From positions 16,071,561 through 16,135,560 of the forward strand of contig NC_052618.1 of the NCBI RefSeq assembly GCF_016545825.1: a stretch of DNA of 64,000 nucleotides, given 5' to 3'. Below the pieces are notes generated by a model that was not told the origin of the DNA, did not search any database, and was given only the letters and a program-made list of their open reading frames with translations. Position numbers and translations under genes: made by a program. Of the stretch, positions 1 to 11,423 are shown piece by piece. Position 1 is the stretch's first letter. Every line of letters starts with the position of its first letter. The stretch is from Eucalyptus grandis. Lineage: Eukaryota; Streptophyta; Magnoliopsida; Myrtales; Myrtaceae.

Positions 1-1097
1 TCATTGTCCGAGTCGATCTTGAGTTTGATCTAGAGTCGAGTCCGATTGTGCCATCGAGACATAGATTGGCATATTCATTATCACTTTCTTCACACTCGTA
101 TCACTCCAGGTTTGGCTTTGAGAGCTTTTCGAAATTTTTCAGCTTTTCCTCTCTTCTTCTTTAGAAGAGGACAGATTGGGTCCGATGTGTCCCTTTTTCT
201 TGCATTCAAAGCAGACTACATCTTTATTTGGTTCCTCATCATCACCGAGACTTGGTCGCTGTCTTTGAAAGCTTTGTTTCTTTGAGTTGAACCTTCTTCC
301 TTTTCTATTTAGTTTTTGAATCTTCTTATCATGAGAGCAAGCTCCTCATCGTCCATATCATCTTCGAATCTGTATCATCGAATCATCATTTGATTTTAAT
401 GCAATGGATTTCTTACCTTTTGGATCTTCATCTTCATTGATCCTTTCCACTTCATAGGATCGAAGAGTTCCAATCGGCTCATCGACAGAGATAGTGGCAT
501 GATTCTCTGCGTTTCTCTTATCGAAGTCTTTATGTGATTCCAATCCTCGGGAGAGTCCACGCAAAGTAGCTTGTTTACCTTCATGGGATCGAAGTTGGTT
601 GACCTTGATTTTCAAGACCATTCACAATATCGTAAAACGACTAAACATGTCGGATATTGATTCTCTGGTTTCATTCGAAGGCTTCGTATTGACCGAGAAG
701 AATGTTGATTCTTGTTTCCTTCACTCGTCTGTTCCTTCATAGGTGATATGCACTGTCCCAAACTTCTTTTCTTTGTATCACAAGAGGATATTCTATTATA
801 TTCAGTTGGTGATAAAGCACAATATAAGGAGTAAATTGCTTTTGCATCGAGTGTTTGTCTCTTGATTATTTCTTCCCGAGACATTCCGCTGGTTTCTTCA
901 TTTCTTTTCCTCTTTCGAGAGGCGATGCGGTGGTAGGAGTAATTCCTTTTTCTACAACATCCCATTCCGGAGGATCCTTTGATCGTAGGAAAGCTTTCAT
1001 CTTGTTCTTCCGGATGTTGTAATCCTTTCCATCAAAGTAGGGTGGTGCGGGTATTGCTTTGCCCTTCCATCAGCTCTGGTGCTAGCATACTAGCCAT
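1..1097 (-). pseudogene. Copia gag (UBN2-type), frameshifted
   Basis: The start ATG at 1097 corresponds to the gag start at 6201 of the other copy. Translated pieces match it in order: a segment after the start, the LDAKAIYSLYCALSPTEYN stretch near 810-880, and VDEPIGTLRSYEVERINED plus DPKGKKSIALKSNDD near 380-490. These pieces lie in different frames, so the ORF is broken by small indels. The left edge (about 1-60) matches the acidic, serine-rich part of the other copy at 7240-7320, so the C-terminus lies beyond the window. Gag would form the virus-like particle in a working element; this copy cannot do so as read. Confidence 0.8.
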
Positions 1098-1140
1098 GGA
1101 TCTTTAACTCTGAAGTAAAACACTTCAAACAAAGTGAGTA

Positions 1141-1157
1141 CACGAGCTCTTATACCA
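1141..1157 (-). other. Primer-binding site (tRNA-iMet type)
   Basis: On the minus strand TGGTATAAGAGC starts two bases after the LTR end. It resembles the initiator-Met tRNA complement TGGTATCAGAGC used by most plant Copia elements, with one mismatch in this stretch. Confidence 0.75.
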
Positions 1158-1159
1158 AT

Positions 1160-2077
1160 TGATATTGCTAGTATGAGTACCTAGAGGGAGGTGAATAGGT
1201 GCCTAAACAATTTATTGATATACGGAAGCGATTCTTAACATATGATAGAAAGTAAATTCTCTCTTAATTAACAAAATGAAATACGATAGAGAGAGTGAGG
1301 AAGAGAAAATTGAACACAGGATTTATAGTGGTTCGGCTTATTCCAAGCCTACGTCCACTCTTCCGCACTGACAGCCCACCGGCTGGATTTCACTATGATC
1401 AAAAGAGAAGTTACAGCACAGCTTTGCCTTGATTCCACAGTGTAGATGTTTTACCACACCTCCTCAAGGTCTCTCACAAATATAGAGTCTCTTTTGTATA
1501 CAAGTATTCCTCAAAAGATTTATCTAAACAAATAGGAGCTTGAGTTTGGAATTCTTCTATCGCGCACACCTCAAACAACTAAGAACGTCTTCCTTATATA
1601 CTCCTTTATGCCATCATACCCGTTGGCACTTACCAAAGGAATTCCTCCAATCTACCCGTTGGACGGAATCAATTAGGAAGATTGTTCGAGCTATTAAAGG
1701 AACGTGTTGATAGCCCATCAATCACGTTCGCCCATACAATCGGGATCTCGGTTTCCATAAGTAGAACCTTCCAATAATATTTAGATAATCATCGAATCTT
1801 CAGTCATTGAATCAATCTTGATCAACCAAAGGATTCTTATATGTCTTCTCCAACCACGAGATCTTCTCCGGATGATAAGATTAAATCTGAACAAAACATC
1901 CAACTGGATAACCTTTCTTCAACGGATTAGAGATCACAATGAGGATAGACTTTGAGTCTTGAGTCTCGGCTGTCAGGAAGTCTTCGAGACTTTAACCAAC
2001 GAGTCCTGCGACCTTCATACTAGACTGATGGAAACGTTTTGTCAACTTCAAAACACTTCACGAAGATTTCTCCAACA
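1160..2077 (-). repeat. 5' LTR of the left Sirevirus
   Basis: 918 bp bounded by TG at 1160 and CA at 2076-2077 on the plus strand (TGTTGGAGAAATCTTC at the LTR start on the minus strand). It aligns along its length with LTRs 5216-6138 and 13889-14809, including the shared block around 1320-1400. A TATA-like box (TATATAAG on the minus strand) is at 1593-1600. The LTR is more diverged from the other two than they are from each other, by eye. Confidence 0.88.
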
Positions 2078-2082
2078 GCCGC

Positions 2083-3199
2083 ATCAACACACAACCCAGT
2101 CCTCTGAATGATGCATTACTGTAGAGCTCGTATCCTCTAGGACCAGATGGTATGGTCAGCACAGGTGCAGTAGTTAGCTTTTCCTTAAACTCTTAGAAAC
2201 TACGTTCACACTTATCTGTCTACACAATTTTTTCTTCATTCTTCAAGAGTCGAGTCAAAGGCAATGCCAACGTTGAAAACCCTTCTATTAACCTTCTGTA
2301 ATATCTTGCTAAACCCAGAAAAATTCGGATCTCCGTCACTATTATCGGTCTCAGCCAACTAATCATTGCTTCTATCTTAGATGGGTCCACGGAGATTCCT
2401 TCTCTTGAAATCACGTGACCTAGGAAAGCAACACGAGTCAGCTAAAACTCGCACTTATTGAACTTGGCTTACAGCTCATGAGTCCTTAGAGTCTACAGTA
2501 CCAATCTCAAATACCCTTCATGCTCCTTTAGACTTCTCGAGTACACCAAGATATCGTCGATGAACATGATCACAAACTGATCTAGGTATTCCTTGAAAAT
2601 TCGGTTCATCATATCCATGAAAGTAGTTGGAGCATTCGTCAATCCGAATGGCATCACTCTGAATTCATAATGACCGTATCAAGTTCGAAATGCTGACTTT
2701 GGAATGTCATCCTTCTTGATCCTCTGCTAATGATATCCTGTCCTCAGGTCGATCTTTAAAAATATCAACGCTCTTTGTAGTTGATCAAACAAGCCATTAA
2801 TCCTCGGGAGTAGATACTTGTTCTTGATCGTTACTTGATTGAGTTGGCAATAGTCGATGCACAAACGCAATGAACCAGCTTTCTTTTTATGAACAAAACT
2901 AGTGCTCCCTAAGCTGATGCACTGGAACATATGAATCCCTTATCCAATAATTCTTACATCTGCACTTTCAATTCTTTCAATTCTGACAAGGTCATCCAGT
3001 AAGGAGCCTTAGAGATTGGCTCTGTTCCGGGGGCTAACTCAATCACAAAATTTATTTCTCTTTCTGGTGGCAGACTTGGCAATTCTTTCAAGAATACATA
3101 TGGAAACTCTTGAACCATTGCGATGTCTTCTATTTTCAGCTCCTCAATTATTGTATCCACAACAGTCGCTAGGTAACCTTGACAACCCTCATCTAACAA
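2083..3199 (-). pseudogene. Gypsy reverse transcriptase and start of RNase H (broken)
   Basis: Reading right to left: 3199-2954 holds the linker before RT (LPSLPPEREINFVIEL, ISKAPYWMTLSELKEL). 2930-2727 holds RT core motifs ([31 protein letters not shown]). The catalytic box is near 2565-2580 and reads FIDD on the minus strand. 2414-2220 holds the thumb/connection (IFLGLARYYRRLIEGFS). At about 2215-2083 the RNase H start is recognisable (APVLTIPSGP, then SNASFRGLGC, with N where the first catalytic Asp is expected). The frame ends abruptly at the Copia insertion. In-frame stops and frame changes separate the blocks. Confidence 0.85.
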
Positions 3200-3506
3200 T
3201 GGGGTGCCTCTAGTGACGAGATTAGGGAAATCGAGGGTTCTCCTCGACTCCCAATAAACTTGAAACTTTCACCCTCTAACAAGTAAAACTGAATTGCTTT
3301 GCGATAACAATCTACCCTAGCTCGTTGCTTGGTGAGCTAGTTCATGCCAATAATCAAGTCAAAGTCATACATGGCTAGGACTATCAAGTCTATCTTCCCC
3401 TCTCGCTCACCAATCGCTAACGTGCAACTAGGGCAACCCACTATAGCTAACACCTTATCCTTTAATGGTGTTGATATACTAATCACTGACTCCAACAATT
3501 CAGGAA

Positions 3507-3731
3507 TTATCCTACCAACTTAACATATTGCTCAACTATAAATGAATGAGTAGCTCCAGGGTCAAATAAGGCATAAACAGCGTGGTTATTTAGTGAAACG
3601 GTACTTGTAATCACATTAGGCGTGTCGTTCGCCTGTCCTCTTGAGATGGCATATGTTCTTCCTTGAGTTGGAGGTCTGAACAATCCAACCGGTGGTGCAT
3701 TCGATGGCGGAAGTCCTCGATTATGATTCAT
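3507..3731 (-). pseudogene. Gypsy aspartic protease fragment
   Basis: The translation contains VYALFDPGATHSFI, the retropepsin signature. The usual plant Gypsy form is L-I/F-D-S-G-A-T-H-S-F-I; here Ser of the D-S/T-G triad is Pro, so the active site is damaged. It lies between the zinc knuckle and RT, as expected for Gypsy gag-pro-pol order. Confidence 0.75.
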
Positions 3732-3775
3732 CGGTGGCGGTGGTAGTAACTGCAGTCCCGTTTGCCTTCTGTGAC

Positions 3776-4919
3776 AGTTCCTAACTATGTGAACTTGCTA
3801 GCCACATTCAAAGCAAGCACTCGTCCTAGCTAGACACTAGGCTGATCCATGGTGTCCTCTGCAGGAGTGGCACATTCTGAACTGATTTGACGACTTTCCT
3901 ATCCCACCTTCCTGTTGAGTGGAACATGATACCTTCCTCCAATCATTGGTCTCTTCCCAAACCGATTTTCATCCTAGTTAGAACAAAACCATGACCCAGA
4001 TACAGTGGCTTGTTCATTCTGGTCTCTCTCGATCATATGGACCCATTCATATAGGTCATTGTAATTCCTCAAGTTCAGTAGTCTTAGCGGACTCCTCAGT
4101 TTTGGTCTAAGTCCATCTCTGAACCTTCTAGCTCGGTCTACTGGATTTTCGACCAATCTAGGGGCATACTACGACAGTTCAACGAACTTCACTTCATATT
4201 GATCCACTGTCATTGACCTTTGGCAAAGCGTTGAAATTTTGCCATCTTCAATTCTCTGCGCGAGTCTCGAAATGTACTTACTATTGAAGACCTCGATGAA
4301 AGCGTTGTATTCCGGAACCACACCTTTAGGAATTACCGTTCCTCTGGTGGCTCTCCACCATGTGCTTACAATCTCCTTCAGTTGGTAGATTGTAAGGACG
4401 ACCTTATCAGCCTCGGTGCACATCAGCAGTGCAAAGGCATTCTCCAACTCTTGGATCCAGAGGTCTGCAGCTTCAGGATCTCTTGTACAGTGAACTTTGG
4501 CGAGTTCAACTACAGAAACTGCTCTACTAGTTTATGCACTGGCCTCCCAGCGGTCACATTCCTCGGTGGAATTTCAGCAGGTACATTAGCAAGTACGGCA
4601 GTGGTAGCAGCAACAATAGCATCATTGGCATAGCAGTAGCAGCAACTGTAGCAACGGCGGTAATGGTGGGAGCTTGATTCTAGGCCTGTTGCCCCATCTG
4701 TGCTCCCATAGCCTCGAGCGCATGCATGATCCCGTCGATTTTGGGATCACCGGGGGCTGTGACCCCAGCATCGACTAGAGGTGGTGCTACTCCACTTGCA
4801 CTGGCCTTAACCTGCACTCTACCACGGCCGCCTCAGGTACCGACCTTTGTTGGTGTCCTAGCCCGAGTCACTAAGGATAAGGTCCTCTGCCTAGGAGTTC
4901 TCGGCTCCTGATCACTCAT
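3776..4919 (-). pseudogene. Gypsy gag with zinc knuckle (broken)
   Basis: An ATG at 4919 starts MSDQEPRTPRQRTLSL, then a stop about 28 codons in. Downstream pieces carry the retrotransposon gag domain: TIYQLKEIVSTWWRATRG (near 4350) and QYEVKFVELS (near 4180), followed by RARRFRDGLRPKLRSPL and YNDLYEWVHMIERD. The zinc knuckle lies at about 3776-3818 and reads C-F-E-C-G, then a stop, then QVHIVRNC, so CX2CX4HX4C spacing is kept but one codon is a stop. Several premature stops make this non-functional. Confidence 0.78.
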
Positions 4920-5090
4920 GTTGTAGACTCTCTACAAAACCTGTTTCTAATTCAATACAGAATTAGAAACTAAGTGATCACCACAAACAATTTACTAAAC
5001 AATTATCACTCACATGCATCGGCATAAAATATAGGTCATTCGTAGTAATTATCCCAAGAACCCATCGCACCTTATCACTCCAAATACAGA

Positions 5091-5106
5091 CTTCGCTTTG
5101 ATACCA
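5091..5106 (-). other. Gypsy primer-binding site
   Basis: On the minus strand TGGTATCAAAGC begins about a dozen bases after the LTR end at 5118. It matches the initiator-Met tRNA complement with one change, placing the 5' LTR on the right. Confidence 0.7.
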
Positions 5107-5210
5107 TAAAAAGGGGATGTCACAGCCTGAACCCCGAGCGCATGCCTATCTCTCTCTGGTCTGTAATAATTTGTGACTTCCCAAGACGAGTCATCGACCC
5201 TTTTCAGGTT

Positions 5211-5215
5211 TATTG
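5211..5215. repeat. Target-site duplication, left (TATTG)
   Basis: TATTG immediately precedes the 5' LTR and recurs at 14810-14814 immediately after the 3' LTR. Confidence 0.93.
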
Positions 5216-6138
5216 TGTTGGAGAAATCTTCCTTGAGTATTTTGAAGCTGACAAAACATTTCCATCAGTCTAGTCTGAAGATTTGCAGACTCTACTACTT
5301 AAAGTCTGAAGACCTCCGGACTGCCAAACTCAAGACTCAAAGTCTATTCTCATTGATAGTTTCTAATCAGTCGAATGAGGGATATCCAGGACTGGATGTT
5401 TCGCTAAGGATTTGACCTTATCGACTGGAGAAGATCTCTTGGCTAGATATGACATAACGAAATCCTTTATTGATTCAAAGATTAAGGATCCGATGATTGG
5501 CGAAGTACACTTGGAAGGTTCCACTTATGGAAACCAAGATCTTGATTGTATGGGCGAGCATGATTGATGGGCTATCGACATGTTCCTTAAATAGCTCGAA
5601 TGATCTTCCTAATTGATTCTGTCAAATGGAAAGATTGGAAGAATTCCTTTGGTAAGTGCCAACGAGTATGATGGCATAAAGGAGTATAAAAGGAAGACGT
5701 TCCAGTTGTTCGAGTGTGTGCGCGATAGGAGAATTCCAAAGTCTGAAGCTCTTTGTTCTTAGTCAATGCATTTTCTGAGTGAAATCCTGTACACAAAAGA
5801 GAGTTCATATTACTAAGAAACCTTAAGGAAGTGTGGTATGGTATCTACACTGTGGAATCAAGGGAGAACCTTGCTGTAACATCTATTTTGTTCATAGTAA
5901 AATCCAGCTGGTGGGCTGTTAGTGCAGAAGAGTGGACGTAGGCTTGGAATAAGCCAAACCACTATAATTTTTGTGTTCATTTTCTCTTCCCTACTCTCTT
6001 CTTTACTTTGATCATAATTCTCCTTGTTAACGAAAGGAGAACTTCCTATCTATTGTCTGCTTAGTATTGCTCTCTTATCTCGAGAAAATATTTTTACACC
6101 TATTCACCCCCCTCTAGATGCTTATACTGGCTATCTCA
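5216..6138 (+). repeat. Sirevirus 5' LTR
   Basis: 923 bp, TG...CA. It is near-identical in layout to 13889-14809 but with scattered substitutions and small indels, especially in the first 200 bp. It ends ...CTATCTCA directly before the primer-binding site. Confidence 0.93.
5685..5693 (+). promoter_or_regulatory. LTR TATA box
   Basis: TATAAAAGG inside the 5' LTR, about 470 bp in. The same box occurs at the equivalent place in the 3' LTR (14356-14364), so it is the likely core promoter of the element. Confidence 0.7.
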
Positions 6139-6140
6139 AT

Positions 6141-6155
6141 TGGTATCAGAACTTG
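6141..6155 (+). other. Primer-binding site (tRNA-iMet type)
   Basis: TGGTATCAGAACTTG begins two bases after the LTR end. It matches the initiator-Met tRNA 3' end complement TGGTATCAGAGC except at one base. Confidence 0.85.
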
Positions 6156-6200
6156 TGTACTCACTTTGTTTGAAGTGTTTTACTTTAGAGTTAAAGATCC

Positions 6201-7196
6201 ATGACTAGTATGTTAGCTCCAAGGCTAGTAGAAGGGCAAAGCAATACCAGACCGCCTTACTTTGATGGAAAGGAATACAACATATGGAAAAACAAAATGA
6301 AGGCGTTCCTAAGATCAAAGGATCCTCTGGAATGGGACGTTGTAGACAAAGGAATCATTCCTAAAGCTGCATCTGTCTCAGAGAGAGGAAAAGACGTTGT
6401 TGAGTCTAGTGAAATGACTCAGGAAGAGATAACCAAAAGACAAGCTCTTGATGCAAAAGCAATTTATTCTTTATATTGTGCTTTGTCACCTACTGAATAT
6501 AACATAATATCTTCTTGTGTTACAGCGAAAGAAGTTTGGGATAAATTACATATTACCTACGAAGGAACCGATCGAGTGAAAGAAACCAGAGTTAGCATTC
6601 TCCTCAGTCAATACGAAGCCTTCAAAATGAAATCAGGAGAATCTATAACTGACATGTTTAGTCATTTTACAAAAATCGTGAATGGTCTTGAAAATCAAGG
6701 TCAACCAATTTCTGATCCCATGAAAGTAAACAAGCTACTACGTGGACTCTCCAAGGATTGGAATTACATAAAGACCTCTATAAGGGAGACACAAAGAATT
6801 ATGCCACTATCTGTCGATGAGTTGGTTGGAACTCTTCAATCTTATGAAGTGGAACAAATCAATGAAGACCAAGATCCTAAAGGTAAGAAATCCATTGCAT
6901 TAAAATCCAATGATGATTCTGATGTTACAGATTCTGAAGATGATATGGATGATGAGGAGGTCGCTCTCATGATAAGAAGATTCAGAAAGCTGAACAAAAA
7001 AGGTAGAAGATTCAATCAAAAGAAAAAAAGTTTTCAAAAGCAACAGACTAAGTCTGTTGAGGATGATGAATCAAATAGAGATGTAGTCTACTTTGAATGT
7101 AAGAAAAATGGACACATCAAATCCAACTGTCCTCTTCTGAGGAAGAAGAAAGGAAAAGCTAAAAAGTATCGAAAGGCTCTTAAAGCAGAAACCTAG
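6201..7196 (+). CDS. Sirevirus gag polyprotein, N-terminal part
   Basis: 331 residues open from ATG to TAG. The N-terminus RPPYFDGKEYNIWKNKMKAF and the AKEVWDKLHITYEGTDRVKE block are typical of the UBN2 gag domain (roughly residues 15-220). An acidic stretch (about 240-255) and a Lys-rich tract follow. A zinc knuckle near residue 300 reads YFECKKNGHIKSNC: the CX2CX4HX4C motif with its first Cys replaced by Tyr, so RNA binding is probably impaired. The TAG at 7194 is premature, because homologous gag sequence continues downstream in frame. Gag forms the particle and packages element RNA. It is listed as CDS only because this portion is open. Confidence 0.85.
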   Translation: MTSMLAPRLVEGQSNTRPPYFDGKEYNIWKNKMKAFLRSKDPLEWDVVDKGIIPKAASVSERGKDVVESSEMTQEEITKRQALDAKAIYSLYCALSPTEYNIISSCVTAKEVWDKLHITYEGTDRVKETRVSILLSQYEAFKMKSGESITDMFSHFTKIVNGLENQGQPISDPMKVNKLLRGLSKDWNYIKTSIRETQRIMPLSVDELVGTLQSYEVEQINEDQDPKGKKSIALKSNDDSDVTDSEDDMDDEEVALMIRRFRKLNKKGRRFNQKKKSFQKQQTKSVEDDESNRDVVYFECKKNGHIKSNCPLLRKKKGKAKKYRKALKAET

Positions 7197-7905
7197 AGTG
7201 ATACAGAGTGTGAAGAAAGTGATGATGATTATGCCAATATATGTCTAATGGCACAATCGGATTCAGATTCAAACTCCGAGACAAACTCAGATTCAAATAG
7301 TGAATTTGAGATAAGTAACTCTAAAATCCCTATTAAAGTCTCTAAATACATTGATGAGTTGTGTTTTACTCTTAAGACTTCTCTTAAAAGGATTTCCGAA
7401 CTTAAAAAGGAAAATTCTGCACTGAAACAATAGGAAAATATTTTGAAAGAAAAGGTGAAATGTTTAGACATGAATGTTTCTACTCTTAAAGAAAGAGAAG
7501 ACAACCTTTCGAAAGAAAATGTATTTTTAAAAAATGACATATCAAATATTTCCAAAAGATTTTCAATAGGATCGAGAAACTTGAGAAAATTCTTTCAACA
7601 CAAAGACCTTATTTCAATAAATTTGGTTTGGGAATGATTGTGGAAACCATTTCTTTAATTGATTTTCCTAAAGTGAGGAAAGAATTAAGCAAAGACCCAC
7701 AAGAGATGCTTACAAAAATCATTTTAAAAAGGTCTTTGTAAAACCAGTAGGTTGCAATGCTCTCAGATGTTCAAAGTGCAATAGTTCAGATCACTTTGAG
7801 AAAGAATGTCCTATGGTTTGGAAACATGTTAAGAAAGTATGGGCAAAACCGCATATCATACTAACACCAATGGACCCAAGAAAATATGGGTACCAAAGAA
7901 AGTTT
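7197..7905 (+). pseudogene. Sirevirus gag C-terminal region (broken)
   Basis: After the TAG the same frame continues through an acidic Asp/Ser/Asn-rich stretch and a Leu/Lys/Glu-rich segment that looks like a coiled coil (KTSLKRISELKKENSALKQ, KENVFLKNDISNIS), with another TAG near 7432. Near 7760-7830 a second zinc-knuckle-like sequence follows (C-S-K-C then SDHFEKEC), another Sirevirus gag trait. Stops and at least one frame change separate it from gag proper and from the protease. Confidence 0.65.
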
Positions 7906-7948
7906 GAGTCTATTTTTTAAATGCAGGTCACTATCAAGAAAAATGTAA

Positions 7949-8120
7949 AATGGTATCGGATAGTGGATGCTCAAGACATATGACGGGAGATTCAAATTGC
8001 TTCATAAAGCTCATTCAAGTAAATGGTGGAAAAGTCTCTTTTGGAGGAAACAACAAAGGAAGAATTGTGGGATTCGGGAATCAAAGATTGGAAACCTCAC
8101 AATCAGCAATGTTTCCTTAG
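7949..8120 (+). pseudogene. Sirevirus aspartic protease fragment
   Basis: The frame carries SDSGCSRHMTGDSNCF, the Copia retropepsin active site (DSGCSRHMTG), followed by glycine-rich FGGNNKGRIVGFGNQ. This frame closes soon after, while the integrase-bearing ORF runs in another frame, so a frameshift around 7965-8110 separates protease from integrase. Confidence 0.8.
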
Positions 8121-9470
8121 TGAAAGGACTCAACTATAATCTGCTTAGTATCAGTCAGCAGTGTGATACCGATTTCAAAATCAACTTTCAAGAGGGAATA
8201 TGTTCAAGAACCAGTAAAGATTCTACTCAGTCATTCATGGGTCGAAGACATGGAAATATCTATCTCTTGGACGTGAAACCAGATGAATCGCAATGTCTAA
8301 TCTCAATTCAAGACGAAGCGAACTTATGGCACAAAAAACTTGGGCACATCAATATGAAGCAAATAGCCAATATTTCAGCAAAGAAGCTAGTTCGTGGTCT
8401 ACCTAATCTGTCATACCAAAAGTCTGACCTATGTACACCATGTGTACTGGGAAAGCAGGTAAGAAATTCCTTTAAACCAATAAATCAAGTTTTCACTAAT
8501 CGTGTACTGCAGCTTCTGCATATGGATATCTTTGGACCAACCAGAACTCAGAGCATTGGAGGTAAAAAATATTGTCTAATAATTGTGAATGACTACTCAC
8601 GATTTACTTGGGTATATTTCCTGACAAGTAAGTCTAAAACCTTTTCTTATTTTGAAAAGTTTGCTAAAAAGATTCAAAATGAAAAAGGCTATGTTATTTC
8701 AAGTATAAGAACAGACCATGGAGGTGAATTTGAAAATCAAGATTTTACAAAATTATGTGATGAATCTGGCTTTCAGCATGTGTTCTCCTCTCCATATACT
8801 CCAGAGCAAAACAGAGTTATGGAAAGAAAGAATAGGTCACTTCAAGAAATGGCTAGAACACTTTTAATTGAAAGTAACATCTCTTCACGTTTTTGGGCTG
8901 AAGCAGTTTCTACAGCATGTTATATTATTAATAGAGTTTTTCTAAGACCAATTCTGGAAAAAAAAACCCTATGAGTTATTCAAAGAAAAGAAGCCTATTG
9001 TTTCATATTTTCATGTATTTGGATGTAAATGCTTTATATTGAAAAATGCAAATGATCGAGTTGGCAAGTTTGAAGAAAAATCAGACGAAGGCATCTTCCT
9101 TGGATATTCAACCTCAAGCAAAGCCTACAGAGTCTACAACAAGAAGTCTCAATCTATGAAGGAATCAATGAATGTCAAATTCCAAGATTCTATGCAAAAG
9201 GAATCTGTTCAGACTCATCTTGAAGAATCTGAACCTGCTCTAGACTCTACAAAGTCAAAATCTCAAGAAGCAGCTCAAACTTTGAAAGACCAGCATCAAA
9301 TGATTGTTGAAGAATCAAATGAAGAAAGTGATCATCAACCTGACAAATCAACCAGTAACTGGAAGCATGAGTCCAGTTATCCCAAAGATCTCATTATAGG
9401 CGACATTAATGAAGGAATTTGCACAAGATCCAAAAGGCGCAAAGAGTCTAGTGCTGTGGCTTTTATTTCT
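8121..9470 (+). pseudogene. Sirevirus integrase (GAG-pre-integrase, catalytic core, C-terminal part)
   Basis: The open frame from about 7967 to 8974 carries the HHCC zinc domain (LWHKKLGHINMKQI... LCTPCVLGK). It also has the catalytic Asp in LLHMDIFGP, the second Asp in IRTDHGGEF and the Glu in RVMERKNRSLQE, so the DDE triad is visible. The frame breaks at about 8960 in an A-run (frameshift). It resumes at about 9039 with KFEEKSDEGIFLGYSTSSKAYRVYN, the usual Copia integrase C-terminal motif, followed by a polar linker. The enzyme would insert element cDNA; the frameshift disables it. Confidence 0.88.
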
Positions 9471-11012
9471 GAAATAGAACCCAAAAGCATAGAAGAAGCT
9501 TTATCTGATGAAAGCTGGATTGAAGCTATGCAAGAAGAACTCAAGCAATTCAGTATTAATGATGTATGGGAATTGACTCCTAAACCGAAAGGTAAATCTA
9601 TTATTGGAGCTAAATGGGTTTTCAGGAACAAGATGGACGAGAAATGAAAGGTGACAAGAAACAAAGCAAAACTTATGGCCAAAGGATATATGCAAGAAGG
9701 GATAGACTATGATGAGACTTATGCACAGAGTAGCGAGGTTAGAAGCAATTAGATTATTATTTGCTTTTGCTTGTTATAAAAATTTCAAGTTATTCCAAAT
9801 GAACGCCAAAAGTGCTTTCCTAAATGGATTTATCCATGAAGAAGTCTATGTGGAACAACCACCTGGGTTTGAAGACCTAAGGAAACCAGACTCAATATTC
9901 AGCCTGAAAAATGCCTTGTATGGTTTAAAGCAAGCACCTCGAGCTTGGTACGACAGGCTGAGTAATTTTTTAATTCAAAACGACTTTGTCAAAGGTAAAG
10001 TAGACACTACTCTGTTTATTAAAAGAGAAAGAAAAAGTTTTATGCTTGTTCAAATATATGTTGATGATATTATTTTTGGATCCTCTAATGAAAATCCGTG
10101 CAAGAAATTCTCTAACTCTATGCAGGATGAATTTGAAATGAGCATGATCGGTGAACTAACCTTCTTTCTTGGACTTCAAGTGAAACAATTGAAGGAAGGA
10201 ACCTTTATTCATCAAGAAAAATATGGTAATGATCTTGTCAAAAAGTTTGGACTGGAAAATTGCAAAAAGACTGATATACCAATGTCAAGCTCTTTGAAGA
10301 TAGACAAAGATGAAGGAGGAAAGAAAGTTGACCAGAAGCTATACAGGAGTATCATTGGTTCACTTCTTTATCTTACTGCTTCTAGACTTGACATTTTGTT
10401 TAGTGTTTGCATTTGTGCCAGATTTCAAGCAAACCCTAAAGAATCTCATCTAAGTGCTGCAAAGCATATTATCAAATACATTGCATCAACTTCAAGCCTT
10501 GGTCTTTGGTATCCTAAAAAAGGAGACTTTACTCTTCTTGGATACTCAGACGTAGATATAGCCGGATGCAGAGTGGATAGAAAGAGCACCTCGGTGCACT
10601 GTCAACTACTTGGAAGCAGGACAGTGTCTTGGTTTTCAAGAAAGCAAAATACAGTGGCTCTTTCTACGGTAGAAGCGAGTATGTAGCTCTTGGAAGTTGT
10701 TGTTCACAAATTCTGTGGATAAAACAACAGTTAAGAGACTTTGGAATTGAAGATTCATGCACGGAGATTAACTGTGACAACACCAGTGCAATCAATCTCA
10801 CCAAGAATCCAATTCTTTACTCAAGAGCAAAGCATATAGAGATTCGACATCACTTCATTAGAGATCATGTTCAGAAAGGAGAAGTTTCAATTCAGTTTGT
10901 TGACTCAAAGAACCAACTTGCGGATATATTTACAAAGTCTTTGGAGAAAAATCAATTTGAAATTATTTGTACCAGACTCAACATCTTGAGGTTTGAAGAA
11001 GTAAAAATCTAG
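9471..11012 (+). pseudogene. Sirevirus reverse transcriptase and RNase H (broken)
   Basis: RT begins at about 9480 (EALSDESWIEAMQEELKQF, WVFRNKMDEK), hits TGA at 9645-9647 and reads on in frame as KVTRNKAKLMAKGY. A frameshift near 9715 precedes ARLEAIRLLFAFA. Core motifs follow: FLNGFIHEEVYVEQPPGF, ALYGLKQAPRAWYDRL, and the catalytic box IYVDDIIFGS near 10055-10085. RNase H follows with YSDVDIAGCRVDRKSTS (about 10545-10595). A frameshift near 10670 precedes the C-terminal part EYVALGSCCSQILWIKQQL to LADIFTKSL, ending at 11012. Confidence 0.92.
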
Positions 11013-11423
11013 AATCTCTCAGACTCAGATAATCAAGATTTTTTATTGTAAGTTATTTTATTCTCTATCGATTAAATCTTGAAAAGGTACGATCATCTGT
11101 CCATAATTAATTTTTGCTACTTTCAATTTCCGTGATTAGTGCAATCTTTCTTTTCGAAAATGGAGTTAATTTTTAAATGGCAGTTATCTAATTTTTGAAA
11201 AAGGCAGTTATTTTTTTAAAGGGCATCTTTTACTTTCCATTACGACGTTTTGTATGCCTCTCTTCTACCGACCTATATCTTTTGTTGGTTCCTCTTCGTT
11301 TAACTCCAAAAACCCTAAAAAGCATCGATCTTCCACTTCTGTCTTCTTCTCTTGTTTAATCTTCGAAAAGTTGTCATTTTTCTTGGGAAAGTTAAGTTTG
11401 GAATCTTTCAAAGACTGTGAAAG

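Larger units (their letters stand above)
1..2077 (-). mobile_element. Sirevirus-like Ty1/Copia retrotransposon, 5' part (truncated by window)
   Basis: A minus-strand Copia element whose 5' LTR lies at 1160-2077 and whose gag runs leftward out of the window. LTR, primer-binding site and gag are all clearly homologous to the complete Sirevirus at 5216-14809, so this is the same family in opposite orientation. It interrupts the Gypsy RNase H reading frame just right of 2077. The other LTR and second target duplication are outside the window; the visible flanking 5-mer is GCCGC (2078-2082). The gag has several frameshifts relative to the other copy. Confidence 0.88.

Noticed and set aside
6141..6155. 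Possible tRNA-Met gene fragment (TGGTATCAGA)
   Set aside because: Only the primer-binding complement is present next to an LTR; no cloverleaf follows here or at 1141, 5091 or 52878.
7229..7555. Minus-strand open frame inside the Sirevirus gag region
   Set aside because: Antisense shadow of the acidic and coiled-coil gag tail; no independent support.
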